From the NCBI RefSeq assembly GCF_036567765.1, contig NZ_DATCTU010000102.1, forward strand, positions 1 through 50,519: 50,519 nt of DNA, given 5' to 3'. Position numbers and translations under genes: made by a program. Origin of the DNA: Pseudobacteroides sp. Its GTDB lineage: Bacteria; Bacillota; Clostridia; Acetivibrionales; DSM-2933. Below the pieces are notes generated by a model, which did not search any database, was not told the DNA's origin, and was given only the letters and a program-made list of their open reading frames with translations. Within the stretch, counting starts at the first letter, position 1. The number at the start of each line of letters is the position of its first letter. Positions 1 to 8,373 of this stretch are shown in pieces.

Positions 1-272
1 GCCATTAAAGTTGTAAAAAGACACATCTTTTATTGTTACAACCACCAAATGTCATTTTTATGTTTATATGGGTTATGTAGGTGTGAGGCTTTTTGTTTAG
101 ATTATGAAAAACTAAGAAAACAAGAGAAATTTCAAGAAAAATAAACTTTATAGAAGAAGGTGTACTACAAGTACATAGTCCAATAAAATCCTCCTTTCTA
201 GCATATTGTTCATTTTATATGCCCACTATGAGTTAATAAAGCTTATGTTTTATTGGAATTTTTATACTTAGT

Positions 273-890
273 TCATTCAAAATAAATTAATAAATTATCC
301 TTTTTTATCTTTAATCTCTCAAAAGTATCTATAATAAAATGATAGCACTCATAAAAATTAGTCCTAATATTATCAATTCCCTTTATTGTAACTATTTTTG
401 GGGTATTGGAATATACAAGATACTCATCAAACCAGTTCCAATGCATAGGAAATCGATAGAATCCAAGTCCTTTACTCAAACTCTCTAATAGTTGTTCTTC
501 AGTTTTTACTTCTCTTAAATCTATTGTAGTATAATCAGTCACTTCTGGGTATCTAAATTCCTTGAATAGAATATCAATAATTTTCTTCTCTGAACAAAGA
601 TATCCATTACCGAACGCTTCGCAGTTCCTTTCGTTTGCCCACTTCTCACAAAATGCATCATGGATATTACTACAGTCAAATTGCTTTTCAGTAAATAAAT
701 AATTCTTTAGAAATAAACGTAAACTCGCTATTTCTATCATATCATTAAATCTCGTTCCAATCACTTCCAAATAAGCCTTCTTGCCTAAAAATTCCTCTAA
801 ACTATCATTTTCATAAACCCATTCTTCAAATAATTCTTCAGTAATATATTTATTTATGAATACACATATAATCAGTGTAATCAAATCCAA
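273..890 (-). CDS. Barstar-like immunity protein (orphan)
   Basis: This 205-residue protein has two parts. Residues about 1-75 are a small helical domain (ITEELFEEW, LEEFLG, RLFLKNYL) of the kind placed in front of immunity proteins of polymorphic toxins. Residues about 120-205 look like barstar, the barnase inhibitor: a strand with IDLREVKTEEQLLESL, then a short loop and WNWFDEYL, a PKIVTIKG strand, a helix, and a final DNLLIYF strand. The start is TTG with GAGGAAG nine bases upstream; no ATG lies near. Known family members bind and block secreted ribonucleases. No toxin gene is adjacent, so it may be an orphan immunity gene against a neighbour's toxin. The fold assignment is by pattern only; the N-terminal part is less certain. 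Confidence 0.6.
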   Translation of the reverse strand: MDLITLIICVFINKYITEELFEEWVYENDSLEEFLGKKAYLEVIGTRFNDMIEIASLRLFLKNYLFTEKQFDCSNIHDAFCEKWANERNCEAFGNGYLCSEKKIIDILFKEFRYPEVTDYTTIDLREVKTEEQLLESLSKGLGFYRFPMHWNWFDEYLVYSNTPKIVTIKGIDNIRTNFYECYHFIIDTFERLKIKKDNLLIYFE

Positions 891-1497
891 AACTAATCAC
901 TTCCTCATCTAAACAGCATCCTTAACAAAACTATGGTAACGACAATAAAATCTGTTATTTATCTGGCTTTACTCAATTATTTCTTCAATCCTGATTATAT
1001 CAGTCATCTCTAATATTTCTATTTGGCAAAGCATATTGAAGTGTAAATTGACATAATCATTATATAACCTATGAAAAAATTATTCAATTAACCTACTATT
1101 CTACTGTTATCAAAAGCATATGCTAATTGAAGATAATAATAGCCCCGTTACGACCGGAATATTTAGATTTCAGCAATCGTTCCCCAATCGCTCCCAAAAT
1201 ATACTTTTGAGCGAAATTCAAGCTTAACTTCTACTAAAATTAGGAATATAATAATGTTAAAGATTTAACACTGTTTAAACACTTCGGCGCAAAGTGCTAG
1301 TGCTATCTAGAGGCACTTCTTTAAACAATGTCATACTTACTTATTTGATTGTTTGTAATATATTCCATAAAAATACCGATATATTAATAAAAAATTAATA
1401 TGCTTAATATATTATTATTGATATAATTAGGGTGGTATTCCTCTATCAATCGGTATCTATGCATAGTCAGGAAAATGTTTAATATGAGGGGAGGAAA
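891..1497. other. Intergenic region with one structured palindrome
   Basis: No gene-like reading frame is seen in these 607 bases between the barstar-like gene and the nfeD-like gene. The stretch holds an imperfect palindrome with two inner hairpins at 1269-1330, listed separately. The AT-rich part from about 1340 to 1490 presumably carries the promoter of the membrane protein/flotillin pair, but I cannot fix a convincing -35/-10 pair. Confidence 0.5.
1269..1330. repeat. 62-bp structured imperfect palindrome
   Basis: The outer arms are CACTGTTTAAA at 1269-1279 and TTTAAACAATG at 1320-1330, with one mismatch. Inside are two further hairpins, CACTT...AAGTG at about 1280-1296 and AGTGC...GCACT at about 1299-1317, so a single strand could fold as a three-way junction. 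There is no T-tract, so this is not a standard terminator. It resembles in layout, but not in sequence, the palindromes at 3775, 14958, 22280 and 37486. Confidence 0.6.
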
Positions 1498-2142
1498 ATG
1501 TTTACGATGGATATAGTCTATAAAATAGTTTTTATCGTAGGATTACTTTACACTTTTGTATCGGTTATAATAAACGGCATATCCGGTGCATTACACCTTG
1601 GACATCATGCAGGACCTCTAGACGGAGATTTGGGAGGACATGTTGCAGGAGACACTGGGCATTCAGGCGATGTTAATGGCCATGCACACTCCGGGCACCA
1701 TTCAAGTATACAACATTCTTTTCTCTCATGGTTTTCCATATTAATTAATCCACTCGTTGCCGTGTCGTTTTTAACTGTGTTTGGTGGAATTGGTATATTG
1801 GGTACTGAATATTTCAACTGGGCAGCTGTACTAATATTCTTCATTGCATTAGCTTCAGCAGCAATTGTTGCATTTTTACTCTATAAATATATAGCTCTAC
1901 CCTTATACAAATCCGAGAACACAAGTGACGTATCAAGAGAAGCTCTGATAAGTATGCCTGCCGAAGTTATTTCTCCGATACTAGAAAACGGTTTTGGTAA
2001 AATAAGATACGTAGTAAACGATATAAGGCATACAGCACCGGCTAAGCACATTGACGGCAAATCAGTAGAACAGGGAAAACGAGTAGTTATTTGCAAATTG
2101 GATAACAGTGTTTTTTATGTTTCAGAAATTGAAGAGATCTAA
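1498..2142 (+). CDS. NfeD-like membrane protein (YuaF type), flotillin partner
   Basis: A 214-residue membrane protein with about three membrane segments (residues about 5-27, 75-100 and 107-132) and a C-terminal soluble domain (about 145-214) whose length and position suit the OB-fold of NfeD proteins. Between the first two segments is a Gly/His/Asp-rich loop (about 33-70, many HH and GH pairs) that could bind metal; that is inference. The start is ATG with GGGGAGG just upstream. The next gene, 47 bases on, is a flotillin; the known yuaF-yuaG pair of Bacillus has the same order, where the NfeD partner works with flotillin in membrane organisation and stress tolerance. The His-rich loop is not a usual family feature. 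Confidence 0.8.
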   Translation: MFTMDIVYKIVFIVGLLYTFVSVIINGISGALHLGHHAGPLDGDLGGHVAGDTGHSGDVNGHAHSGHHSSIQHSFLSWFSILINPLVAVSFLTVFGGIGILGTEYFNWAAVLIFFIALASAAIVAFLLYKYIALPLYKSENTSDVSREALISMPAEVISPILENGFGKIRYVVNDIRHTAPAKHIDGKSVEQGKRVVICKLDNSVFYVSEIEEI

Positions 2143-2189
2143 TTCAGCAGTTCAATTAAAAAAATAATTTATGTAGAGGAGAGGATCAA

Positions 2190-3677
2190 ATGCCAGATTT
2201 TTCATTAGTTTCAATAGTACCCATTTTAATAGTAGCTGTAGTCTTCATTTTAATATTCAGTCTCTTTTCAATGTATAGAAAAGTGCCTCAGGACAAAGCA
2301 TTGGTAGTCACAGGATTTAGGGGCAGAAGAGTAATCACCGGCGGCGGTGGAATTGTTGTACCTTTATTGGAAAGAACAGATATTATGTCCCTGGAAAACA
2401 TGCAGATTGATATTCGTATTGATGGTGCATTAACATCCCAAGGTGTTGGTATTATCGCTGATGGTGTTGCTGTAGTAAAAATCAAGTCAGATAAGGAATC
2501 AATACTGTCAGCGGCTGAGCAGTTCAACACTTCAAAAGGTATGGATCATATGTTGGCTGTTATATCCAAAACAACTCAACAGGTTCTTGAGGGTAAACTT
2601 CGAGAAATTGTCTCAAAAATGACTGTTGAGGAGATTTATAAGGACAGAGAAACTTTTGCCTCCCATGTACAGGGAGTTGCTGCAACTGAGCTGCAAAATC
2701 TAGGACTGGAATTAAAAGTTTTGACTATCAAAGATATCGCTGATAAAAACGGTTATCTGGAAGCCCTTGGTAAGCCTAGAATCGCAGAAGTTAAAAGAGA
2801 TGCTCAAATTGCAGAGGCTAATGCAACTAAGGAAACCAAAATCAAGACAGCGGAAGCAAATAGAGAGGGCGAGGCTGCAAGAATCCAAGCTGAAACCCAA
2901 ATCGCAGAGGCTAACAGGGATAAAGAACTGAAGGTGCAATCCTATAATAAGGACCAACAAACCGCTAAAGCGGAAGCAGACTTGGCTTACGATATAAAAG
3001 CAAACGTAGTAAAAAAAGATGTAGCCGAAACAGAAATGCAAGTTGAAATTGTCAGAAAACAAAAAGAAATAGAGCTTGCCGAACAAGAAGCTATGAGGAA
3101 GGAAAAAGAACTTGAAGCTACCGTTAAAAAGCAGGCCGATGCAGAAAACTACAGAGCTACAAAAAATGCCGATGCAAATAGGTATAGGGAAGTTGCAGAA
3201 GCAGAAGCAAGGGCACGTGCAATCGAAATAGAAGGTGAAGCAAAAGCTAAAGCAAAAAGGGCTGAAGGTATGGCTGAAGTTGAAATTATTAAAGCTAAGG
3301 GTGAAGCAGAAGCTTTGGCTATGGCCAAAAAAGCAGAAGCATTTAAAATGTACAATGATGCAGCTGTCACTCAGATGATAATTGAAAAATTGCCTGAAAT
3401 CGCTCAAGCAATTGCAAGTCCTTTGGCAAAGACCGAAAAGATTGTAATTGTTGACAGCGGCAGCGGCGATGGCAGCGGAAAAGGTGCATCCAAGGTTACC
3501 GGATATATAACCGACATAATGGCACAGCTTCCGGAAACCGTTGAGGCTTTAACAGGGATGAATGTTATGGATCTATTGAAAAAAGATTCTTTGAAAGACT
3601 TACAGGCAAAAACCGGAAAAGTTACTGAGTCAAATATTTTTAAGTCTCTTGAAGAAACCGGTGCAACTAAAGAGTAG
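2190..3677 (+). CDS. floT: Flotillin family protein
   Basis: A 495-residue flotillin. A single N-terminal membrane segment (about 7-29) is followed by the SPFH/PHB domain (about 30-200, with VPQDKALVVTGFRGRR early in it), then a long Glu/Ala/Lys-rich coiled coil (about 205-390, with repeated AEA and EAEA pairs) and a C-terminal oligomerisation region with a Gly/Ser-rich linker (GSGDGSGKG). Flotillins scaffold ordered membrane patches and affect protease and kinase assembly there. The start is ATG after GAGGAGAGG. It lies 47 bases after the NfeD-like gene and is followed by a strong terminator, so the two form one operon. Length and domain order match YuaG/FloT; the symbol is by analogy. Confidence 0.93.
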   Translation: MPDFSLVSIVPILIVAVVFILIFSLFSMYRKVPQDKALVVTGFRGRRVITGGGGIVVPLLERTDIMSLENMQIDIRIDGALTSQGVGIIADGVAVVKIKSDKESILSAAEQFNTSKGMDHMLAVISKTTQQVLEGKLREIVSKMTVEEIYKDRETFASHVQGVAATELQNLGLELKVLTIKDIADKNGYLEALGKPRIAEVKRDAQIAEANATKETKIKTAEANREGEAARIQAETQIAEANRDKELKVQSYNKDQQTAKAEADLAYDIKANVVKKDVAETEMQVEIVRKQKEIELAEQEAMRKEKELEATVKKQADAENYRATKNADANRYREVAEAEARARAIEIEGEAKAKAKRAEGMAEVEIIKAKGEAEALAMAKKAEAFKMYNDAAVTQMIIEKLPEIAQAIASPLAKTEKIVIVDSGSGDGSGKGASKVTGYITDIMAQLPETVEALTGMNVMDLLKKDSLKDLQAKTGKVTESNIFKSLEETGATKE

Positions 3678-3695
3678 GCGGCGGGATATAGGGTT

Positions 3696-3737
3696 AGAGG
3701 GCTGCAAACTAAAATTAGTTTGGCAGCCCTCTTTTTT
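3696..3737 (+). terminator. Rho-independent terminator after flotillin
   Basis: Arms AGAGGGCTGC and GCAGCCCTCT enclose an inner AAACTAAAATTAGTTT stem and are followed by TTTTTT. It lies 19 bases after the flotillin stop and ends that two-gene operon. Confidence 0.93.
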
Positions 3738-3774
3738 ATATAAATATTTAATTTTCTATTCTGCCTTAGTAATG

Positions 3775-3857
3775 TTAAAGAAATAACATCCCCTATGCTC
3801 GCTTTCGTGTCCACTTAGCCCGTGAACACACGCTCGCAAGGGGAAGTAATTCTTTAA
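3775..3857. repeat. 83-bp structured imperfect palindrome abutting the ligase stop codon
   Basis: Outer arms TTAAAGAAATAACATCCCCT (3775-3794) and AGGGGAAGTAATTCTTTAA (3839-3857) pair almost fully. The inside carries a second hairpin, GTGTCCAC with GTGAACAC. The right arm ends at the base next to the ligase stop codon, so the ligase mRNA 3' end would contain this hairpin. No T-tract follows. It may stop or protect the transcript, or be an inserted palindromic element. Confidence 0.65.
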
Positions 3858-5294
3858 TCATTCCTTAACCCAGCCCTTTTTAATGTTATCTGTCATATAG
3901 CTATCAAGCATCTCGAATATCTGCTCCTTGCTGTTGGAAACTCTCATATCCCTTTGGAGAGGGTCCTTTCTTTCCGAGCTGAAATTGGTATAATGCATAA
4001 CATATGCCGGATACCTGTCATCTATCTCTTCCTTGTTGGTTTTCCAGACAATGAACTTCTGTACCATCAGCTTGCCCTTGCTCTCCTTTTTGTACACTTC
4101 CCTAAAGAGGAGCTCGCTTTTAGGAAGCTCTGCTCCGCCGTCCTCCTGTCCGAGCTCCGGTATATAGGTAACTTCAGACAGCTGGGAAAGCCTTAAATTA
4201 TGCTCATCCGCGGTCTTATCGGGCCTTAATCTCACGAATATTGGATAAATAAAACTAATACCTTTATTGAATGACTTAAGCTTATATTTTCCATTGCCTA
4301 TTTCAAGCAATGGATTGGTAATATTTAAGTTTCCCGATTCAAACAAAACATCATTATAGCTTATTTCAATAACCGTTTCAGGTTTTACCATCCTGAATGC
4401 AACATGATTGGAGTCGGTCTCAATATAATCCGAATCAATTACCTGCCCAGACAGCTTACTAAGCAAATCCTTCTTTTGCTCATCATTAAAGCCGTTTCCT
4501 GTCTTGCCTACAATCTGATACTCATTGTCTCCAGTCATCAGTGCAAGAAGCAGTGTCCTTATCTGGCCCTTGCAATCCCCAGTCCCTTCGGTGTATCCCA
4601 CAATTACGGTATCAATGTTATGCTTGGGCTTTATTTTATAAACAATAGGAAGATCTGTCCGCAAAATCAGGCCTTCGGAACAATCCTCATCAACCCACTT
4701 TTTATATACGTCTTTAAGCTCCGTCTTGGAAGCAGCCTTTTTATATGTTACAGGTTTTACGTTGGCACCCTCAATGAAAATCTCCGAGAGCCTCCCATGT
4801 ATCTCGCTGTAATTCTTCACTTTTGGATAAGCACCATTAATTTCGATGATATCAAAGGGTGCCAGCTTCAGCTTCCCTATTTCCGTTTCCTTGGAAAGTG
4901 CAGAAAGCACATCAAAAATCCTAGTTCTTCCGTTGTCCTCGCAAAGATACAGCTCGGCGGGAATTATTGCAGAGCTGATGCCTGCGTTTTTCAAAATCCT
5001 TCCCGCTTCCTCGGTGCAAGGCAGCCCAAATCTCAGAGTCCCTCCGGTATTTACAATGAAAGTGTCTTGGCCTGTGTAAAATATAACACTCATTTCACCG
5101 TCATATTTTCTTGTAATATAAAATTCCTCACCTGCTACCCTGGAATCTATCTGTTCAGGATTTATAGCTATAAAGTTTTTACATACATTTTTCTTATAAT
5201 CTGCAGCTACTTTAGCTGTTATCTCGTCTACTGCATTAATTGATCCCTCAAAATAGCCCTTGCTTTTTTTCAGCTTTGATTTATCCAACACCAT
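3858..5294 (-). CDS. ATP-dependent DNA ligase with C-terminal extension
   Basis: A 478-residue nucleotidyltransferase of the ATP-dependent DNA ligase family. Motif I is KYDGE at 63-67 (K63 would carry the AMP), motif III AEL at 113-115, IIIa FDII at 147-150, IV EGLILR at 207-212, V YKIKPKH at 219-225, and the OB-fold motif VI RLRPDK at 355-360. After motif VI come about 118 residues I do not recognise. Such enzymes seal nicks in DNA; the ligase needed for replication in Firmicutes is NAD-dependent LigA, so this would be an accessory enzyme. It starts two bases after the stop of the preceding gene with GAGGGGGG as ribosome site inside that gene's end, implying translational coupling. An RNA-ligase role cannot be excluded. 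Its job is probably shared with the two upstream proteins. Confidence 0.85.
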   Translation of the reverse strand: MVLDKSKLKKSKGYFEGSINAVDEITAKVAADYKKNVCKNFIAINPEQIDSRVAGEEFYITRKYDGEMSVIFYTGQDTFIVNTGGTLRFGLPCTEEAGRILKNAGISSAIIPAELYLCEDNGRTRIFDVLSALSKETEIGKLKLAPFDIIEINGAYPKVKNYSEIHGRLSEIFIEGANVKPVTYKKAASKTELKDVYKKWVDEDCSEGLILRTDLPIVYKIKPKHNIDTVIVGYTEGTGDCKGQIRTLLLALMTGDNEYQIVGKTGNGFNDEQKKDLLSKLSGQVIDSDYIETDSNHVAFRMVKPETVIEISYNDVLFESGNLNITNPLLEIGNGKYKLKSFNKGISFIYPIFVRLRPDKTADEHNLRLSQLSEVTYIPELGQEDGGAELPKSELLFREVYKKESKGKLMVQKFIVWKTNKEEIDDRYPAYVMHYTNFSSERKDPLQRDMRVSNSKEQIFEMLDSYMTDNIKKGWVKE

Positions 5295-5296
5295 AC

Positions 5297-5992
5297 CTAT
5301 ACCCCCCTCAATTCCAGATTTGTTAGATGGAGTATAAGGCAGTATTTGTCTCCATCAATTCGGCCTTCCAAAAAGCCTCGGTACGGTACTCCTCCGCGTG
5401 TCAACACTACAGGATCTACACCCTTTTTACCCCCTCCGACAAACATGAGGGAATTGGACTCATGAAGGCTCTTTGCCATATCATATAGATAATCATATGT
5501 AAGTCCGTTAACGTGTTTAATCTGATATTTTTTTGTAAAAACAAATTTTTTAACAGCCTGGTCTTTAGGGAACCTTTTTCCTGTCCATTGGAGTGGTATC
5601 TCTCCTAATATGTTGGCTTCTGTTTTTAAGAGGTCCCTTCTCATTTTCTCGGTACCGTCAGGGTTTTTTACCACTTCAACCAGATTAACCCTGTAAACAA
5701 TTTTATTATCCTTACCTATGTATAGTTTTTTTGTCTTGCTTACAAACCTTCCTGTCCTTTCCATGTCTATTTCAGGGTCACCCTTTATGATCTCTTCACC
5801 CAGCTTAACAAGGTCTCCATAACGGCCTGTCAGATTTTCTTCACTGATTTCCAGAAGGCCTTTTAACATTTTCACGGTTTTCTTCTGTGTGCCGTCACTT
5901 AACACATAATTTATTTTGCTCTTTCGCAGTGTACTGTCCATTCCCACCACAGCATCTCTCTTTTTATCATTGGATATATTTAATGACCTCAT
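5297..5992 (-). CDS. Unassigned protein, middle gene of the ligase cassette
   Basis: I do not recognise this 231-residue protein. It has no signal peptide or membrane segment, is rich in Lys/Arg (a basic first half with DKKRD, LRKSK, KSKTK-like runs), and alternates predicted strands and helices; a Gly-rich turn FVGGGKKG stands near residue 185 and RGGVPYRGFLEGR near residue 200. A basic, soluble protein next to a DNA ligase suggests nucleic-acid binding, which is inference. It sits 15 bases after the 203-residue gene and two bases before the ligase, so all three are surely co-transcribed. The start is ATG at 5992 preceded by AGGAGG in the short gap. Confidence 0.7.
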   Translation of the reverse strand: MRSLNISNDKKRDAVVGMDSTLRKSKINYVLSDGTQKKTVKMLKGLLEISEENLTGRYGDLVKLGEEIIKGDPEIDMERTGRFVSKTKKLYIGKDNKIVYRVNLVEVVKNPDGTEKMRRDLLKTEANILGEIPLQWTGKRFPKDQAVKKFVFTKKYQIKHVNGLTYDYLYDMAKSLHESNSLMFVGGGKKGVDPVVLTRGGVPYRGFLEGRIDGDKYCLILHLTNLELRGV

Positions 5993-6007
5993 AATTTGAT
6001 ATCCTCC

Positions 6008-6619
6008 TTACATCATGCTAAAGTCGATACCTAGTTCATCTGAGAATTCTTCATCCTCTTCCACTTCCTCCAGGTATCCCGCTTGTTCAAGACCAATAAA
6101 GGCAAATTCACAGGGTGCCCCAACCAAAACAAAGGCTTTCCCTTCATTTTGAAGTATAAATGCCTGATTGCCCTCATATCCGTCACGGTAGTTGAATGTA
6201 AAGGTATATATTTCATCTGATATTTGCTCGATAAAATCCGGTCTTTCATCTGATCCGTAAAGCTCATAGACTGTTGTTATCTGATAGTCCAGAAATTCCT
6301 CTATAGTCACTGTTTCTTTCAATTCTATCTCTCCGGAAAAGCTTGAAGGTAAAAGACTTGCAGGATTGCCGTCATCATCTACTGCAACAAGTGAAGATCT
6401 GTCAACCCATTCATTGGACTGGCTTAAAATACCTAAGCCGATACATCCCTTGGGAATTATAGCTGTTCCTGATTCATCAACACTAACCAGCTTGCATTCA
6501 TTTCCATCATCATCTAAAGCCAATGTTTCCGTCCACCCGTATATCTTTTTTCTGTCCACCTTTTCCGGGGAAAAGGAATACAACTGATCTCCAAGTTTAA
6601 ATTGAAGCTCTCTTGCCAT
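6008..6619 (-). CDS. Unassigned acidic protein, first gene of the ligase cassette
   Basis: A 203-residue protein I cannot assign. The first half contains what looks like a twofold repeat: ETLALDDDGNECKLVSVDES and SSLVAVDDDGNPASLLPSS, each a strand, a DDDGN turn and a following strand, about 45 residues apart. The second half holds YELYGSDERPDF and a strand-rich FTFNYRDGYEGNQAFIL part, and the end is strongly acidic (EEVEEDEEFSDE). No signal peptide or membrane segment. It is the first gene of the operon with the basic 231-residue protein and the ligase; the acidic/basic pairing might mean that the two bind, which is a guess. Start ATG at 6619 follows a GGGGG ribosome site. Confidence 0.7.
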   Translation of the reverse strand: MARELQFKLGDQLYSFSPEKVDRKKIYGWTETLALDDDGNECKLVSVDESGTAIIPKGCIGLGILSQSNEWVDRSSLVAVDDDGNPASLLPSSFSGEIELKETVTIEEFLDYQITTVYELYGSDERPDFIEQISDEIYTFTFNYRDGYEGNQAFILQNEGKAFVLVGAPCEFAFIGLEQAGYLEEVEEDEEFSDELGIDFSMM

Positions 6620-6655
6620 TATTTGGCCCCCTTTTATTGCTTTTAATATATATAT

Positions 6656-6685
6656 ATTTTATCAGTCCCGTCTAAGCCGTGTAAA
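6656..6685 (-). promoter_or_regulatory. Candidate sigma-A promoter of the ligase cassette
   Basis: On the minus strand TTTACA (6685-6680) and TAAAAT (6661-6656) each match five of six consensus positions with an 18-base spacer, about 36 bases before the first start codon of the cassette. Prediction by eye only. Confidence 0.45.
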
Positions 6686-6827
6686 TAAATATAAGCCAAC
6701 TTTACATAGTTTATACAAATTCCCTACATAACAATTAAACTATACAACGTATTATAATTGTCAATACAACAACTTAGAACCTATTTTGTTGTCGTGAAAA
6801 ATATATTTACCAGAGGAGGCGTTTATT

Positions 6828-8306
6828 ATTAACACAAACTTTAGAAACAAATTTCTAGCAACAGTCATATTAGTATTTATTTCAACATCACTGCCGATTA
6901 TTGCAAATGCAGTACTAGAAAAGGAAAGGATTTACAAAATATCCGGCTATGTAGGTACAGATTTTTATACTCCAAATCAGGCAAGTAAATCAGGTTACAA
7001 AGTTAAACCGGCAGACAACAGTACTCTATGCATAACAGACATAAACGGATATTTCGAACTAAATATTGTAACGCAAAGCCAGTCTGCCTTTACAATAGAA
7101 ATTTCCAAAGACAACTACCTTACAAGGCAGATTAACCTTAACAATGTAGAGTCATCGGTACAGCTCGGAAGCAAGGATGAACCTTTGGTTCTTTGGGCCG
7201 GAGATATGATGCAAAACGGAGTTCAGGACGGTGTTATTAACATGTCCGATATAATAAATCTGGCAAAATCATTTAATCTAAGCATTGGTTATAATGGTTT
7301 TGATGAGAAATGTGATTTGAATATGGATAATGTTGTTAATATGAATGATATTGTAATTATTGCAAAGCATTTTAATACCTCAACCAAGGACTATCCTGAT
7401 GTCAAGGGGGAGGTAACTACCACTGCAACACCAACATACCCAGGCACATATACACCTACTTCAACATCTGCTATAACACCCACTGTTACACCTACTCCAA
7501 CTACAGCACTATACGTTAAAACAACTAAAAAAGACGGCTCCGCTGCTCTAACAATAACTTCCAACCTACCAAATCAAGCTGTTTATTTGACCTACTATGG
7601 CGGAAATATCAGCAGGATTGTTCCGGGCCCCAGCAGCCCTGAAATTATTGAGCAAAGCCTTGCCGGTTATACCGATGCCAATGGAACTCTTGAGGTTACC
7701 ACACTTAAATATTCTAAAAACGTATCTATTGAATCAGCAATAGGTAAGGTTAAATCAAACCCGGTTTTGATGTCACACAGCTCAATTGAGATCATTAAGA
7801 ACCCAAATAATAACTTTGAACTGTTTTTATTTACAGACATTCCGGGTGCCCCAATTACGATATCATATTATGAAGGTATAGGCGGCGAAATCGTTGTCGG
7901 CCCGCTGGAACGCAGAGTCATAAATACCCATTCAGCCGGCTCAACAGATGTCTTCGGTTTTGCAAAGGTCAATATATACGCTAACGATTATGTAAACTAT
8001 CAACTTCAGGCTAAAGTAAACAATACATTATCAAATATTTTGCCAACACAATATGCAGATACCAGCAAATTAACATTTAACGCAAATAAGGATCTTATTG
8101 TTACATCCGCATTTGCAAATGCACCAGTTACAGTTTATTACTCTTCAATTAGCGATACAAGCTCCACTCCTAAATGGAATTCAGTAAATGGAACTACAAG
8201 TGCTTTCGGTGCCTTAATAATTCCAAACTCTGCACAATTTGATAACTGCAGGATATATGCACAGTTTGGCAATACAAGATCAACAAATATGTTTTATAAC
8301 AAATAA
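6828..8306 (+). CDS. Secreted dockerin-like protein with Ig-like repeats, ATT start
   Basis: The open frame runs from a stop at 6795. A good AGAGGAGG site (6812-6819) stands eight bases before an ATT codon at 6828; the frame has no ATG, GTG or TTG near it, and from there it encodes a textbook signal peptide (NTNFRNKFLATVILVFIST, then ANA). The likely product is 492 residues. After the signal come a carboxypeptidase-like beta sandwich (YKISGYV, TDINGYFELNI, about 36-115), two dockerin-like Ca-binding repeats (GVINMSDIINLAKSFN and NVVNMNDIVIIAKHFN, about 122-183), a Thr/Pro linker, and about three Ig-like repeats of some 90 residues. Gene callers would start at TTG 7185 and lose the signal. It is probably exported and surface- or complex-bound; no cohesin is in the window. 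Confidence 0.8.
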   Translation: MNTNFRNKFLATVILVFISTSLPIIANAVLEKERIYKISGYVGTDFYTPNQASKSGYKVKPADNSTLCITDINGYFELNIVTQSQSAFTIEISKDNYLTRQINLNNVESSVQLGSKDEPLVLWAGDMMQNGVQDGVINMSDIINLAKSFNLSIGYNGFDEKCDLNMDNVVNMNDIVIIAKHFNTSTKDYPDVKGEVTTTATPTYPGTYTPTSTSAITPTVTPTPTTALYVKTTKKDGSAALTITSNLPNQAVYLTYYGGNISRIVPGPSSPEIIEQSLAGYTDANGTLEVTTLKYSKNVSIESAIGKVKSNPVLMSHSSIEIIKNPNNNFELFLFTDIPGAPITISYYEGIGGEIVVGPLERRVINTHSAGSTDVFGFAKVNIYANDYVNYQLQAKVNNTLSNILPTQYADTSKLTFNANKDLIVTSAFANAPVTVYYSSISDTSSTPKWNSVNGTTSAFGALIIPNSAQFDNCRIYAQFGNTRSTNMFYNK

Positions 8307-8340
8307 AACGATTTATATTAATAGTGATTATAAATACTGA

Positions 8341-8371
8341 CTAAAAGGGGCTTGATTAAAGCCCCTTTTAG
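8341..8371. terminator. Bidirectional terminator between convergent genes
   Basis: CTAAAAGGGGCTT and AAGCCCCTTTTAG form a near-perfect hairpin with an A-run on one side and a T-run on the other, lying between the stop codons of the dockerin protein (+) and the sensor kinase (-). It can serve both. Confidence 0.85.
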
Positions 8372-8373
8372 TA

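Noticed and set aside
2712..3407. Long open frame of 231 codons antisense to the flotillin gene
   Set aside because: It is the shadow of the Glu/Ala/Lys-rich coiled coil: its product is a low-complexity Phe/Cys/Ser string, and it has no ribosome site.
4404..5243. 279-codon open frame antisense to the ligase
   Set aside because: The sense frame has all ligase motifs; the antisense product has no recognisable features and arises from codon use on the other strand.
6828..8306. Cellulosomal enzyme
   Set aside because: Dockerin-like repeats are present, but no glycoside hydrolase domain is, and the repeats are of the INMSDI form rather than the classical cellulosomal type; no cohesin is in the window.
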